A DNA stretch of 64,000 nucleotides from Hermodice carunculata (taxonomy: Eukaryota > Annelida > Polychaeta > Eunicida > Amphinomidae). A program made the translations under genes and the position numbers. Where the stretch lies: positions 51,388,108-51,452,107 of the forward strand of contig OZ026612.1 in assembly GCA_964020975.1 (NCBI GenBank). Reading direction: 5' to 3'. The notes beneath the pieces are model-generated. The model worked only from the letters and a program-made list of their open reading frames with translations. It was not told the DNA's origin and did no database searches. Positions 33,835 to 48,421 of this stretch are shown piece after piece (the stretch's first letter is position 1; every line of letters starts with the position of its first letter).

Positions 33835-35137
33835 TCTTGAAGCCATGATCAGCAAACGGAGTAAATCCTACAGCCCTTCCGAACAGGAATATCAGAACAA
33901 TGAAGGGAAATCGGACATTCACTCTGACAGAAGGAACATGTTCTGTCAAAGAACAATGTCCAATGGATTATATTCTCTCCCAGAAGAAGGTGAAAGTGGC
34001 AACATTTCTCCGACCTCAAGTAATAGCTTTTCGGACATAAAAAATATAAAACTTGGAGTGACATGTGAAAATGGGGAGCCTGGGCACGGTTTAAGTCGAG
34101 AAAAAGAAAGTGGAGATATTTTATCGGAGCTGAATGCAGGCACCACTGCGCATGCGGAGAATAACGTTGTGGCTTTACGACAGCTAAACAACAATGTCGG
34201 ATTAGACGTCATCAACCAGGAATTTAGACCACGGAGCTTAATTTGGAAATCAGCGGTCAGCCGCTTATCAGCTTTGGAAGAGGAGAAGAAAAAAAGCTCA
34301 ACATCGAAAAAAAGTACCAAAAAGTTTTCAAGAAGACATGGTCCAAGTGATGGTCCGAATGCACCACAAGGTTCTAGGAAGTTCTCAATTAGGAAAGTTC
34401 CGGTTGAATCTCCAAGGCAAAATGAGGGTGAAGCTACAAATCGAGCAGCGGAAAAGAAAACTAAAACAAAGCGAAAGCAGACTACGAAAATTCCGCCCAC
34501 AAGTTTGCCGAGTCACCCATCAAAGATTCAATTTAATGACCTTAGTGAGTATTTACATCAACCAGGGACGAAAGCCAAGGGAGTTATTTTGCCAGCTCTC
34601 CGCTCCTGCTTCAAATCTCCGATTTTAGAATCCTTATGCAACGAATATTTTCAAGGTCAAGGAAGGGATTCACTGATAGCAATTAATTGTGTGTCTATTA
34701 TTCAAAAATTGGTGGTATTGATCATTAATGTCGCAACCGTTAATGGAGAAATCAGGACGCCTAGGATTACCTTGCTGTCTGTGACAAGCGTGCTAATCAT
34801 TGCTAACATTATTGCATGTATAGTGCTTAAGACAAGAAGAACAACATCTTCGTACTTGAAGCTTATGAGTTTTATAACATGGTTCCTATTGGCCACTGAA
34901 GGCACGGCCATATTGCTTTTTGGATTACTTCACTCAAGCGCCCCCGTACAGCGACAACCTTCAACTGCTTTATGGCACATGTCTTACACTGTATTTGTCA
35001 CTTACACAATGCTCCCCTTCCCAGCACATTGGGCCTTACCGTGCGCAGTTTGTGCTACTGTTATACAACTTGCAAATGCCCCCATTATCGCCATCCTTCA
35101 AAACAGTGGTGTTGAAATTAACCTCCTCGTCAGGCAG
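33800..35137 (+). CDS. ADCY: adenylyl cyclase exon 1: N-terminus and membrane spans 1-5
   Basis: This encodes residues 1-446. ATG 33800 is the first in-frame Met after a stop at 33785; Met 33845 is an alternative start. Residues 1-240 are a long polar, Ser/Lys-rich cytoplasmic tail with no recognised domain. The conserved pre-membrane segment (CFKSPILESLCNEYF, about 270-285) is followed by hydrophobic spans near 291-314, 322-343, 353-376, 390-405 and 410-434. The family hallmark YTMLPF lies near 402-407. The exon ends at CAG before GTTAGT in phase 0. The tail is longer than in many family members and may carry regulation; that is inference. Confidence 0.92.
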
Positions 35138-35385
35138 GTTAGTAGTTTAACTATGTCTGTTGTAAACTAGAATCAACAATGTAAACAGCCTGAATTAAAC
35201 AAAATCAAGCCGCACTCATAGTTCAAAGATAAGGTCGGTTGCAACGTGACGAAGGTTAAACATGTATGTTGGCCCAACATAAAAGGTCTTGGAATACTGA
35301 TCGACAAATTGTGTTTCAGTTTTTAGTCACAGTTTTTGATTTTGAAAAGTTTCAATTCTGCTCTTTTAATGCACCCAGTGCATGT

Positions 35386-35545
35386 TTTTTTGTTCTTTTG
35401 TTTTTGTTTTTGTTTGTTTGTTTGCTTTTGTTTTTGTTTTTTGTTTTTTTTTTGTTTTTGTTTTTTCTGTTTTTTGGTTTGGTTTGGTTTGGTTTGGTTT
35501 GTTTGTTTGTTTGTGTTTTTGTTTTGGTTTTGTTTGTTTTCTTCT
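35386..35545. repeat. TTTG/GGTTT low-complexity tract
   Basis: T-rich block with recurring TTTTTG, GGTTT and GTTTG units. Open frames here are artefacts. Confidence 0.95.
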
Positions 35546-35805
35546 CTCTAACTAAAGTAAACTTTTACTCCTGTCCCCTTGCCGGCATAACTTCATAGTC
35601 AACTGTAAGCGAGCAGATACATGTTTTGCCAAATGCATCCAGTGCATGTTTTTTTTGTTTTTGTTTTCCTCACAAAAAAGTCATCCATGCTGTGCTTAGG
35701 TTGAAAATAATATGATAACCAAAAGTCAACCTGATAGAAATTGTATTAAAGGGGACTTTAGGATTATGGTTTTTTTTTGCAGCTAAATTTTGGAAAACTT
35801 ATATA

Positions 35806-36402
35806 CAGTCCTGGACAAAAGTGAAACAATTTAAGATAACAAGTAGAGTACTTAAAAATTTGAGGTAAAGAGGTCATTTTTTGTGTAGGGTTGTGAAAAA
35901 TTAACTCTTGAGCGTGACAGACCAAAGACATGCACTGCTGACTCATAGTTATTGTTGTAAAATTCGATTTTTGTGCACAGCAATCATGGTGAAAAGTTTG
36001 ACAGCAGAGTAGTTGTCAGCCATAGTTTATATGCGTCCAGCTACAGAACAGGACCGATGTTCCTCTTCAAACCTTGTTCATTTGTATGAAGGGAGACTAC
36101 AGGTGTGGAGGGACCCAACCACCAGGTTTGAAGAGAAGGACATAACATTCACCGTGGCTTGATACATGTAGGCTGTGGAGTGGCTGAGACTCACTCTGCT
36201 TATGAATGTTTCATCCTGATTTCCCCATACAAAGGCCCAATTTCACCACAGTAACTAAGTCAGAGGCACATGTCCTTGGCGTGTGAAGATTAAAAGAGGT
36301 TTTTTTATTACAATTCTCCACAAAAAATATTATTTTACCCTACGTTTGAAAATGCCGCGCCTATTATTTCAAATTGCTTAACTTTTGTCCATGACTTAAC
36401 AT
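35806..36402. mobile_element. Tc1/mariner-type deletion derivative
   Basis: The left end, TA then CAGTCCTGGACAAAAGTGAA, is matched by the complement of TTAACTTTTGTCCATGACTT near the right end. CAGTC-tGGACAAAAG-type inverted ends and TA flanks are typical of Tc1-like elements. The interior is only about 600 bp. A short frame starting MRPATEQD near 36031 may be what is left of the transposase N-terminus. Non-autonomous. Confidence 0.75.
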
Positions 36403-36419
36403 ATAGCAAAAGGAAAAAC

Positions 36420-36985
36420 ATGTTAACGACTCTGAAAACAGTCGTCGTCGATCAATATAGTTACCCGCTGAAGACCCCTTACTATATTTGGGCCAATTTA
36501 GCCTATGTCAGAATTCTACAGAAGATTCTGATTTAGATTCAGATCCATTTTATCCGACATAGAAGTGAAAACATTGTACATATTTTGGTAATTGCGCAAA
36601 ACATATAATATGGCAAAAACAGGATAGATAATATTGAGAATGGAATTGCCATACAAAAATTGTAGTCAGGATGACCCTGCTAAGGATGACAAACATGCGC
36701 TTTCGCAAGGGCCACCTAGGAAAAGTTGACTTGTATGTTACACCTAGTTTCAACAGAGGTTCGGTCCATTACAGAAAGAATCAAAGACAAAAAACTCCGG
36801 CATTAACATACAAGATTTCAGCTATGATCATGAAGAACATGAGCAATACGTACAATTGTACTTTCATATTTATATAGGCTAGATAGTGACAGGTAAGTTT
36901 ATGAAGAGTATGGAGTGTGAACTACGAAATAAGGTAACAACGACTAGAAAGTGGTTCTAGACGAAAAAGCTCGAGTATTATATAC
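36420..36985 (+). repeat. unnamed interspersed repeat, copy in intron 1
   Basis: Shares three co-linear blocks with the minus strand of about 58930-59165: CGCTGAAGACCC...TTTGGGCCAAT...'attctacagaaga'; 'catatttatatagg' followed by AGTGAC...GGAGTGT; and 'gacta...aagtggt'. The intron 1 copy has about 250 more bases in the middle. No coding frame and no clear terminal repeats were found. Confidence 0.6.
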
Positions 36986-37000
36986 ATATATATACATAAA

Positions 37001-38126
37001 TAATGGAACGCCATTTCTCATTTTGTTCAGTATTTGAGCATATCATCAAATATTTAATGGTATGATCAATTCTAGTCAATGTTGTCATTAAATATTTGAT
37101 CATAACATTAATTATTTAAAGACATCAGCAGCCATTTAAAGATAACAATAATTCGATTTAATCTTATCATGAAATGCATTTGAAGATGTCTTGTTCTGAA
37201 AAGCTTCCTTTTGTTTAGTCATACAACAGAATTCATTTAATGATAGCACTAAATCAATTTTTTGTTATCAATAGATATAATATACTTTAGCATATGTCTA
37301 AATGTATTTAGTCACATAATCAGATCGATTTGGTCGTATGTTGAAATACCCAGGTAGTTAATCTAATCACTAAACAGAATTAGTAATATGTTTAATTCGA
37401 TTTCATGTTATGTTTAAATGTGACCCGACCACAGCAAGATATTAAATGCTCCCCCAATAAATACGCGACCAGCTAGATTGGCATACATATAGGCCCAACA
37501 ATGTATGGTCGGTAGTCACGTGTAGAGGGTCGCCCGAAAGTAATTCAACATAGGTGGTCCCTTAAGGCAGGTAAAATTAAGCTAAAATCTGCCAATACGG
37601 ATGTTGAGACAGGTCCTCTAGCACAGGTGGTTCCTTAGCAGAGGTGGGCCCATAGAGGGGTTCTACAGTAATCTTATGATTAATTCGTCGAGGTCACTTC
37701 CGGATTATTTCATCATAACATTAAATATTTAGTGTTATCATTAAATATGTAGTGTTATGATAAATTCAGACGAAAAAGGGAGCATACATTGTTCTAGTTG
37801 CAGAAGTAATTTATGATATATTTAAATCGCTATAATCATAACACTCAATGGATTTTAAATAAGACCAAATAACGTCTATTTAATCATAACAATAAATCGA
37901 TTTAGCGTCATCATCAAGTAGAATTTTACGTCCAAATAATTCCCCATTTAGACTTATCATGAAATCGTTTTGATGATAACATTAAATGCAGTTGATGACA
38001 ACACTAAATGCAAATATTGATATCACTAAAACAAGAATATTTCAACATAACAATAAATACATTTAATAATAACATGGATTCGATTTAATGTTATCAAATA
38101 CTGAAGAAAAAAAGAAACGGCATTCC

Positions 38127-38130
<4 letters not shown>
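37001..38130. mobile_element. AT-rich foldback/MITE element with 37-bp TIRs in TA repeats
   Basis: 37001-37037 and the complement of 38094-38130 agree at 32 of 37 positions. The outer ends lie in TA-rich DNA, fitting a TA target site. Much of the interior is a degenerate array of short inverted units such as ATTTAATGATAACATTAAAT, at 37040-37400 and 37700-38095. It surrounds a less AT-rich block (37430-37690). No coding frame is present. The family is not recognised. Confidence 0.7.

Positions 38131-38206
<76 letters not shown>
38131..38206. repeat. (TA)n microsatellite
   Basis: TA run with one CA interruption, directly beside the TIR element above. Confidence 0.97.
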
Positions 38207-38208
<2 letters not shown>

Positions 38209-38278
38209 CCTATGTTTTATTTTATTTTTTTAATAAACTGAAACCTGAAGTGCACTAATGCGTTTATCATTTTGCCAG

Positions 38279-38428
38279 GTTGCGGCTAATTTACTGGTGT
38301 TTCTGAGCGTTCACCTGGCGGGGATGTACACAGGATTGCTCACGGAGCGAGCTCAGAGACAAGCCTTTCTTGAAGTAGAAAAGTGTCTGGAGCATCAGTA
38401 CAAAGTCGAGAAAGAAAATGAAAACCAG
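38279..38428 (+). CDS. ADCY: adenylyl cyclase exon 2: membrane span 6 and linker helix
   Basis: Fifty codons (residues 447-496), entered after TTTGCCAG and left before GTAAGG, phase 0 at both ends. The first part, ANLLVFLSVHLAGMYTGLL, is the sixth membrane span. TERAQRQAFLEVEKCLEHQ is the conserved helix leading to the catalytic core, and EKENENQ continues directly into exon 3's ERLLLSV. This helix belongs to the signalling helix region that couples membrane and catalytic domains in the family. Confidence 0.95.
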
Positions 38429-40089
38429 GTAAGGCAAAATAAGTAGAGGATCGTACATAAGTAAGACTCATTCAGGGACGCAGTGTTCCCGTAGGCATAA
38501 TGAAGGCATTCGCAAGGCGGTCGCGTCTAGTGACAAACTTTAGACCAAATGTTCCTGCCATACCAAGTGTAGTGACTTGATCAGTAAGTTGTACGTCAAC
38601 ACTCGCCAGAATCACTTTTATAGAAATACTCATATAGAGGGATGTTGTTGCAGTCATATCGGTTATCGACTGTATCGAACATTTGTAATGTATTGTAAGT
38701 CGGCGGAAGAGCTCTCAAAGTCTTAGCTTATCTTTTCCCGTAATTTGATGAGTTCACAGAGCTTGATCACTGGCGATAACTTGGGGCCTAGTCTTTATGG
38801 ACGTGTTGCTAGAAGATTCAGTGAATTTCGGCCAATGAGTTATTATTGCACTTTGCTTGTATGACTTAATTTGCAAAGAAGAGTGAGATGAATAGTATGC
38901 CTTTTTTCTGAATCTTCGCCGAACGTTGCTGTTACTTGACCCTCGCATTCAAACAAGCCGCCATTCTTCCTCATTTGATATTCATAGAATCCTGCAAACC
39001 ACATGAAGTCACTGTTGTCATACATGTCGCTTTCCTACGACAGGATACAGGTTGAAATATTATGAGTTTAACATTGACACGCCGAAGAAAATGTTTGCAA
39101 GAGTTGGTCATGGTGTCTGTGTTTTAAATGAAAAACAAAAGAACTTCCCTTACAAACTTATAAAGTATAGTTCTTTTCTTAATCATCCAAGTCAAGTTTA
39201 AGCACAAAATTTTCAAGGATCCGCCACCTCTGTATTGATGTATTGAATTCGTCTCCATCATATATTGGCGACCTGTGAGATAGTCTCACTTTTGGAGAGT
39301 TAGAAAACATTTCTCCAACATGAATTTGGAATTTGATGTAAGTCACCTTAAAGCTTGATGTTACAGGGATGTATTGTGATGACATTATCAGCAGTGCCAG
39401 CAGTTATCAATACTCAATAACTCAAGTCATTTGTTCCTATCATGTCAATTGCAACGATTGTAGCTTTATACCCCACAAGTCAGTCAATTATAAAACAGGT
39501 CAATAATTTGACATGTAAGTAATGATGTGTTCATTAAAACCACACGATTGTCCAGACCTAACTATTGATTGGTTTGACAGCAGACAGGCGCTACCAGCTT
39601 GTATGGTTGAGCAGCTATTCTGCCACCTACCTCTGCCAAATCATGCCACTTCATTGCTTGCTTAATCATGTCCCGAAACCAGTATTTTCCAATTGAAAAC
39701 AAGTAATGGAGGACGACCCTTGAAATTAGTATGACACACCAGGACTGTCTGACCAGCATTTTCTGGAACAATAGAAAATATTAAAGGAAAAGGCATCCCA
39801 ACCCTTCCGAATTGCCCCCCCCCCCTCCCATTCCATAATTTGATTGGAGTGTGTATTGTACTAAGAACTAATTTTGTATAACTATTGGTAGTCGCTTTTT
39901 TATCTTAACTCGAGCTAAAGATGTCCTAAGGCAACAAAATTTAGTTGTTTTAAAGTCCGGTATTGTTGATGAATTCTCATCAGATAATGCGAGCGATAGC
40001 GTGGGAGCGACGCGGGCTCTTCATTTCATTTCGCCGTCAGCTTGGTTGCCAAAGCCTCAAATAAATATAAACATTTTAAATTGTAGAGT

Positions 40090-40120
40090 CAATACTGTAT
40101 TAGAGTCTAATACAGTATTG
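40090..40120. repeat. perfect 13-bp hairpin
   Basis: CAATACTGTATTA and its exact complement are separated by GAGTC. It precedes the THAP-like remnant by about 130 bases. Confidence 0.85.
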
Positions 40121-40207
40121 CGTCGGTGTCGAAGGTCCAGGTGAAGAAAAAAAAAAGAGATACGTCCACTGAAATAGAAAAATCAATAAAAACAATACAA
40201 AAAAACG

Positions 40208-40530
40208 GAGTGTCAGACATTTGGTTCCATTAATGAAGCTGGTGAGGGTGATGTTAAAGGGAAGCGGTTTTTCCAATTTCTGAATGCTAAGAAAGAGCCA
40301 AGTAAACGGGAGGTAGCCATGAAATGGCTACACAATATTGGCACAGGGCACACGGTTGATAAGTTTAGGGACCTGCTATTAAGACACGTCCCTGATAAGT
40401 TCCAATCTCAACAGAAAAGCTGTTTGTGAGGATCATTTCATTTAAGTATTATTTTGAAGATGGCATTCAGAAACGTGTTATATGGGACTTAAAATCGGAA
40501 ACTTCTAAAAAGGGATCGACTAAAGATTAC
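40208..40530 (+). pseudogene. THAP-domain remnant
   Basis: The plus frame from about 40253 reads KRFFQFLNAKKEPSKREV then MKWLHNIGTGHTVDKF. A shifted frame then gives AVCEDHF at 40419-40439. The spacing of FF..., W and C-x2-H recalls the C2CH zinc module of THAP proteins, found in P-element-like transposases and their domesticated relatives. The first Cys pair is unclear. The frame is broken by a shift and a stop before CEDHF, so this is a pseudogene fragment. Confidence 0.5.
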
Positions 40531-40810
40531 CTCCACAATGCACTACTCTGAGCATGAGCAGAGGTGTGAAAAGTCCAAGGCAACAGATTGGCCAAACTAG
40601 ATCGGTGCAACAGCTGCTCTCACCCTGGGCCAACTTTCCCTGAGGCTGCCTAGTTACGTTCTTTAAAAAACGCTGTTTGGTTGGTAAATTCCGATAAGGC
40701 TTAATTAGATGTGAAAATTATTATCTACTTTAAAGTCCCTGCAAAACCTGATGACTTTCCTGCAGACAGTAATTATTTGGGTTATATACTAAGCTATTCC
40801 ATTGTTATTA

Positions 40811-43054
<2,244 letters not shown>

Positions 43055-44878
43055 TTTAGGTTTGTTGTTCCCCTGAGGTAGGTTGCCCTGTTGCACTGCT
43101 CATGCTCAGAAACAACGCATTCTGGAGGTAGACTAACGTGGATGCCGTACCTACTGTGTTTGTCCAGAGACCGCCAACACCGTTCAAGGAGATTGTTGGT
43201 AAGCGGGGAGAGCGCTCCCGCGAATACGGCGTGAGAGGGAAAAGCAGGAGGTATATTCCGGCTCCAACATATCGCCACCGAAATCTAGTATCTCATTTTC
43301 CTCCAGCGTGCCTTCCAATCCTTCCAATAATCCAAGCTTAATCAATGATTAATAAAATTTAATTTCTTATTCCTATTCATATTTGTCTTCTTCGAATATA
43401 GCGCTGTGAACAGTCTATTTCACATCTCCCCTTCTGGAGAGCATATAATTTTTTGGCCGCTTGTCTCGCTGACAGTAATGGAAGTCTGACGTCACACTTT
43501 CAGCGGCGACTTGATCAAAATATCGATCTCTGGACTGCTGAAAATTCATTATTAATTTGGCCTAAATAGATTATGTTATCGATCTCAGAATTTAATGAAA
43601 TAATGAAGTATGATACACCCCCCCCCCCCAAAAAAAAACAGTCTGAATGAAATAGTGGAGTTTGTCAACGTTGGGTTTGCCTTTCCCTTTTATTTCGGCA
43701 ATGTATGATTATCGATAATACCAAGTACTTACAAGTACGTTACTTTTAGATGAAATATCGTGTATGCTTGACATGACGTGAGTGTTAAGAAGCCACCTTA
43801 CTCGAAAACGTCAGATTCCACATTGTCAGTTGTGATTCTGCTCTTTTTTTCTCTCATCAAGAGATCTGAATCAACTTTTAAATCTTACATAAAGGTTAAT
43901 TTTTAACATTTTAGATTTAATTCTTAGTTTAGTTGGGAAACTAACACAATACATCCAATGAAAATTTACTCCAGTACAGATACTTTTTTATAATGCTAAA
44001 TAATACTTTATAATGCAATAAATTGGTAACATATAAATAAATTATATCACTATAAACGATTTTAAACGAAGCAAAGAGTAAAACATTTTACCGGGGATTT
44101 GACATGAAAAACACTTGCTTTCTCCATCCTATTGGCCAACTAATTATACATACAAGTATATCGAGATAACAGCAGATATTGTTGCTTGGTAGACACCTTA
44201 CTAAGTCAATTGCCGTCACATATTGACCTGAGATTGACAGAATAACTTTATGTGTTGACTTGTGGCCCATTTTGTCAAGCAACTTGTTGGATATAATCTG
44301 TCATTTAGTACATTCTAAATGGAGGATAAATTGTGAAGAACAAACGCACTCGTGAAAACCTTTGTACTTCTTTGTATGCAGGCAAATAAAAGGGACCATT
44401 GCTGAAAAGAATGTTGCTAGCTGTAGGAGGCTGCATAAACAATTTCTCTTATAATTTGATACAAGCATTGTCGTCAGCGTTAGTTTTACTTACTGCCGAT
44501 AATAGTGGTGGTAGGTCGCATGAACAGACTCAGTAACAATCGGCATCAAGTGCATCATCTAAACACAGTTACTGTCATACTTTTATTGCTTTAAATAGTA
44601 ACTCCGTCGGAACAAATTTATTTTTAGATTGCAAATCAATATCGAGATGTATAATAATCTTTTTTCCCCGCAATTTCTATATTAAGCATCGGAAAGATGT
44701 GTCATTCCGAGCAATTAGTACTCGACAAACCTGGTTCATGATGGATAAGGTCATAGAAAACGTCGTTGAAACCGCGCCAGGGTTCATCAACGAACTGGTC
44801 AATTTGTAATATAGATTTCAAATATTAATTGTATGCACCATTCAATATTTAACCTTTAAATAAAACGCCTGGCTAATT
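43055..44878. other. intron sequence, no feature recognised
   Basis: Holds only a C13-A8 homopolymer pair at about 43617-43638. No coding signal. Confidence 0.45.
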
Positions 44879-45172
44879 AAAGTGTGTGTGTCAACACACT
44901 TTCCCGCTTTTCCTAAAATTCTTTTCTTTCTTTCTTTCTTTCTTTCTTTGGCCATTGTGCACCTAACTAATTAAAAACAAAAGTTGTAGCAATTTAAACT
45001 ATGCTAAGTAGCACTATTAGAAATTTTGAATCTTGAATAACTTCAAATTCTAATTGACAGAGATGCCATTCCAACTTCTACTCGTGTGTTATGGAATAGT
45101 TGAACATTGCCATACCAATATGCTTTGAAGACACACACACTGATTTGCAATGCAGCAAATCACCTTTTCCAG
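44879..45172 (+). mobile_element. minimal complete HINE (294 bp)
   Basis: This copy has the left end AAAGTGTGTGTGTCAACACACTTT (a hairpin), a short CTTT tract (44922-44949) and one short body. The right subterminal repeat GACACACACACT (45130-45141) exactly complements the left AGTGTGTGTGTC (44881-44892). A GATTTGC/GCAAATC hairpin (45142-45161) follows, and the copy ends in CCAG before T. The 143-bp core repeats are absent, so it shows the smallest full unit of the family. Confidence 0.8.
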
Positions 45173-45566
45173 TTACTTACCTTGCTCTCTTAAATCTGGG
45201 CGGATGGAAGATCTGTCAATAGATTTAGACTGATGTCTTCAAACAGCAAATCGGAAGTTGCAAAATAGCAAATAAGTGCCAACCGGGAACCTTCAACACA
45301 GTAAAATTTGTAAATAGGGAGGACGAGTTCTTTTTCCTGTAAATATGTTTTAAACCGTACTTTCGACATATCTTTAATTCCCGATCTTTTTATCATTTAA
45401 TTAAGGAGTATGTACAACAAATTTTATTATTTGCAATCATTATTCATGAAACGTCAATTTCCCTGGCAGTACAAAAGTATATCTTGATGGGCTTTGTTAA
45501 TTGCTGCCTGTGCCATTCTGTTAGTATTCTTTTTGTAATCAAATCAAATCAAGTCAATCGATCGAC

Positions 45567-45568
45567 CG

Positions 45569-45634
<66 letters not shown>

Positions 45635-45655
45635 TAATCAATCAATCAATAAACC
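45567..45655. repeat. (AATC)n microsatellite
   Basis: About 20 AATC units with a few variants at the edges, next to the left end of another HINE. Confidence 0.97.
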
Positions 45656-45690
45656 AATCGATCCATCCATCTATTTGTTTGCCTGTTTGG

Positions 45691-45720
45691 GCGTCTGTGT
45701 GTCAATACGGACATTATTAT

Positions 45721-45759
<39 letters not shown>

Positions 45760-46599
45760 GTCTTTCTTTACCGGCAAATTTGTCCGACATTTCATTTGAA
45801 AACTATAATGCGTTGAAACTCGAAACTTTGCATGATTATAATTCCATACATGAAGTCATGAGTTTAACGGATTTGAAAATTATGCAAATTGGGGCTATTT
45901 AAATCTTGAATATCTCCAAAAGTATTGTAGGCACCAGTAAACAACAATGCAGCCTCGATTCATGTTTGATGCAGATGCAGATTTCCGTAATTTTCATGTC
46001 ACCTCTAAAGGTCAAATATCAAGATCATTTTGGCCTTTGTGATTTTCTCTCTAGCCATAAATCGGCCAATTTTTATCTAATTTTGATCATGTTGGACTTA
46101 AATAGTAGATATTGTTAACTTCACATTTTTTAAATTTGTATGCATCCTCTAAAGGGCAAAGGTCAAGGTCATCTAATCATTTGAAATTTTAATCTAGCCA
46201 TCACTTAGTCAACTTTCATCCAATTTTCATCATATTGCACTCAAACTGTAGATATTGCAACACTACACATTTGTGTAATTTACATGTGACCTCCAAAAGT
46301 CAAAAGTCAAGGTCATTCTGCCATCTGAAATTTTCATCCATCCATAACTTGTTCAATTTTTGTCCAATTTTGATTATGTTGGGAATAGATTGTAGATATT
46401 GTAACACTGCACATTTTTTGTAATTGACATGTGACCTCCAAAGGTCAAAGGTCAAGGTCATTTGGACTTTGCAATTTTCATCTGTCCCCCAAGCTTAATG
46501 GAATGTGAAGTACCAAAGGACAAAAGTTGTAACATTTAATATTTACAACTCTTGAAGGCCCACAGACGGATTTGCTTTGCAGCAAATCGTCTTTTCTAG
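45691..46599 (+). mobile_element. HINE/Helentron-like element, CGTCTGTG subtype
   Basis: The left end carries CGTCTGTGTGTC followed by CTTT repeats (45720-45770) and the body start ACCGGCAAATTTGTCCGACA. Core repeats with TCAAAGGTCAAGGTCA-type motifs run to 46465. The right end has CACAGACG (46561-46568 region), the complement of the left CGTCTGTG. The hairpin GATTTGCTTTGCAGCAAATC follows, and the copy ends in CTAG before T at 46599. Confidence 0.75.
45985..46465 (+). promoter_or_regulatory. AGGTCA half-site array in HINE core
   Basis: Each core unit carries a block such as AAAGGTCAAGGTCAT (for example near 46158 and 46445), combining an AGGTCA repeat with the extended TCAAGGTCA site. The spacing follows the core repeat. 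Function inferred from motif only. Confidence 0.4.
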
Positions 46600-46989
46600 T
46601 TCTCATGTATATTTCGTAAAAGTAAATATGCATGAACAAGCAAAAGTCTCAATGGTTGCCTCCGATTGTTTTGGTCTGGTTGAGGTTGGGTTAAGCGTCT
46701 TAAGCAGTTTGGGGTTAAAGACAAACGAGTAGTTTGTTATAGCATAGAAAAATCCATAACAAAGAATGATGATAATTGGCAGTCAATCGTGGAAGCCAAG
46801 TTTAGTCAGACAATGGGATAGGAATTCAATATATATAATCAGCCACACCCTGCCCTGTGAAGCGTGCGGTCTTATGTTGATATTGTTACGGCATGGCCAC
46901 CTGTAACCCTTTACATATGTGCCACGGCGCCGTAAGCAAATAAAGGCGTGTGTTCCTGGTTCAGGTTAAAGGTACTTTGACCTTAAACA

Positions 46990-46992
<3 letters not shown>

Positions 46993-47027
<35 letters not shown>
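46993..47027. repeat. (TA)n microsatellite
   Basis: Pure TA run. Confidence 0.97.
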
Positions 47028-47029
<2 letters not shown>

Positions 47030-48404
47030 TTGTCTCTCTATCTAATTTATATTATTTCGTTTAGTTTCATTATATTTATTTTATACTTCATTTTGCGCCA
47101 TTTCACCTTTTTATTCATTCATTCACTCATTCGGCCTCAGTACTCTCAGTCTCATGCTTCTGAAGAAGCCGTGGTTTGCATTGATATTTCCTGTGCATCG
47201 GCATTTGCGCGAACAGATCCGTGCTTTGTTGTGCACCTCACTCACCAGATTGATCCCAAGAATTCGCCAAAAGCCGTGGTGTCATACATGGCTACTTTTC
47301 ACAGAAATTGCTAGCCGATTAGCCCACCATAAACCTGTTTCCCAATTGTGTCCTTACAGAAATAAAAATATGTTTAAACCACACCATAAAACACTGAACC
47401 GAGTTCTCTTTCGTTTATTCTTTTTAGTACAGGATAGATTTCACACATAAAAAGTGCACACGCTCATATCATTCAAAAGTTCTAAAACGAGGACGCTGCG
47501 AATGTTTCCGACCAAGAATATTTGAGCAGCGCATGTCATTATGTGTGTCACAAGCAATTGTAAATCTAAATGCCATGTACAAACTTAATGAAAGAAAACA
47601 TAAAGTAATATTGTTAAAGTCATATAGATTAGGAAAAATGCAAATGATATATACACGGCAAAACATGATAGAGAGTAATTATTTCTAATGAATACGCGGC
47701 TCTTCTAGAATACATGGCCCAAGGTCGGCAAATCAGCGAGCTGTATTGATACATCATAAATCCATGAATTACAATAAACAGTTAATAAGCAGATGTATAA
47801 TATTGTTTCGTATTTCTTCACTTCAATATTAGAGTTCGTGATCGTCTCAGGCCTGCATTCTTAGAAATCTATTAAAGGTTTGACACTGATTACCCTGGGT
47901 GTGGGATTATTGGGTGTGTTTGTTGCGCATTTCATAGTTACAGGCTTCGTGGGTGGTACTGACAACTCCTAATCTCTCCTAAATGCATTTATTTAATGAT
48001 AAAATACAACAAAGACGGAGCAATTATGCGGGACATGGAAGAAATTGGTCACGCCTGTATGCAGCAAGATTGGTTTGCTCTCGCCTATTTGAAAATAACA
48101 CACGTTGTTAACTCTTTCTTTTCAAGTTACCAACAATCCCCTGGCTCACCTTACCTCAGTGATCAGCAATAGGAGATATGCATATTACGTTCCCGCCCCA
48201 AATGCATACCTGATTGCCTAGTCTCGCTTGGTGAGATATGGCGAGATACGGGTCGGTATCTTGTGGAGACAAGCGGGATAAATGTATTACCAATATTTTG
48301 GAAATGCAGACTACTTACCAAAGGCACAAGGAAATTTCTCTTATATATGGCACGGGAATAAGTAGAAGAATACCAGTTTGGCATTTGTGAACTTAAATTT
48401 CTTA

Positions 48405-48421
48405 AAAAAAAAAAAAAAAAA
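48405..48421. repeat. poly-A run
   Basis: A run of about 18 A bases; no element could be attached to it. Confidence 0.9.

Larger units (their letters stand above)
35138..38278 (+). other. cyclase intron 1
   Basis: A 3.1-kb intron containing a T/G-rich low-complexity block, a Tc1-like deletion derivative, part of an unnamed repeat and a TA-flanked TIR element. Exon 2 begins only about 70 bases after the TA microsatellite that borders the last of these. Confidence 0.85.

Noticed and set aside
33946-34500. Minus-strand frame of 184 codons
   Set aside because: Antisense shadow of cyclase exon 1.
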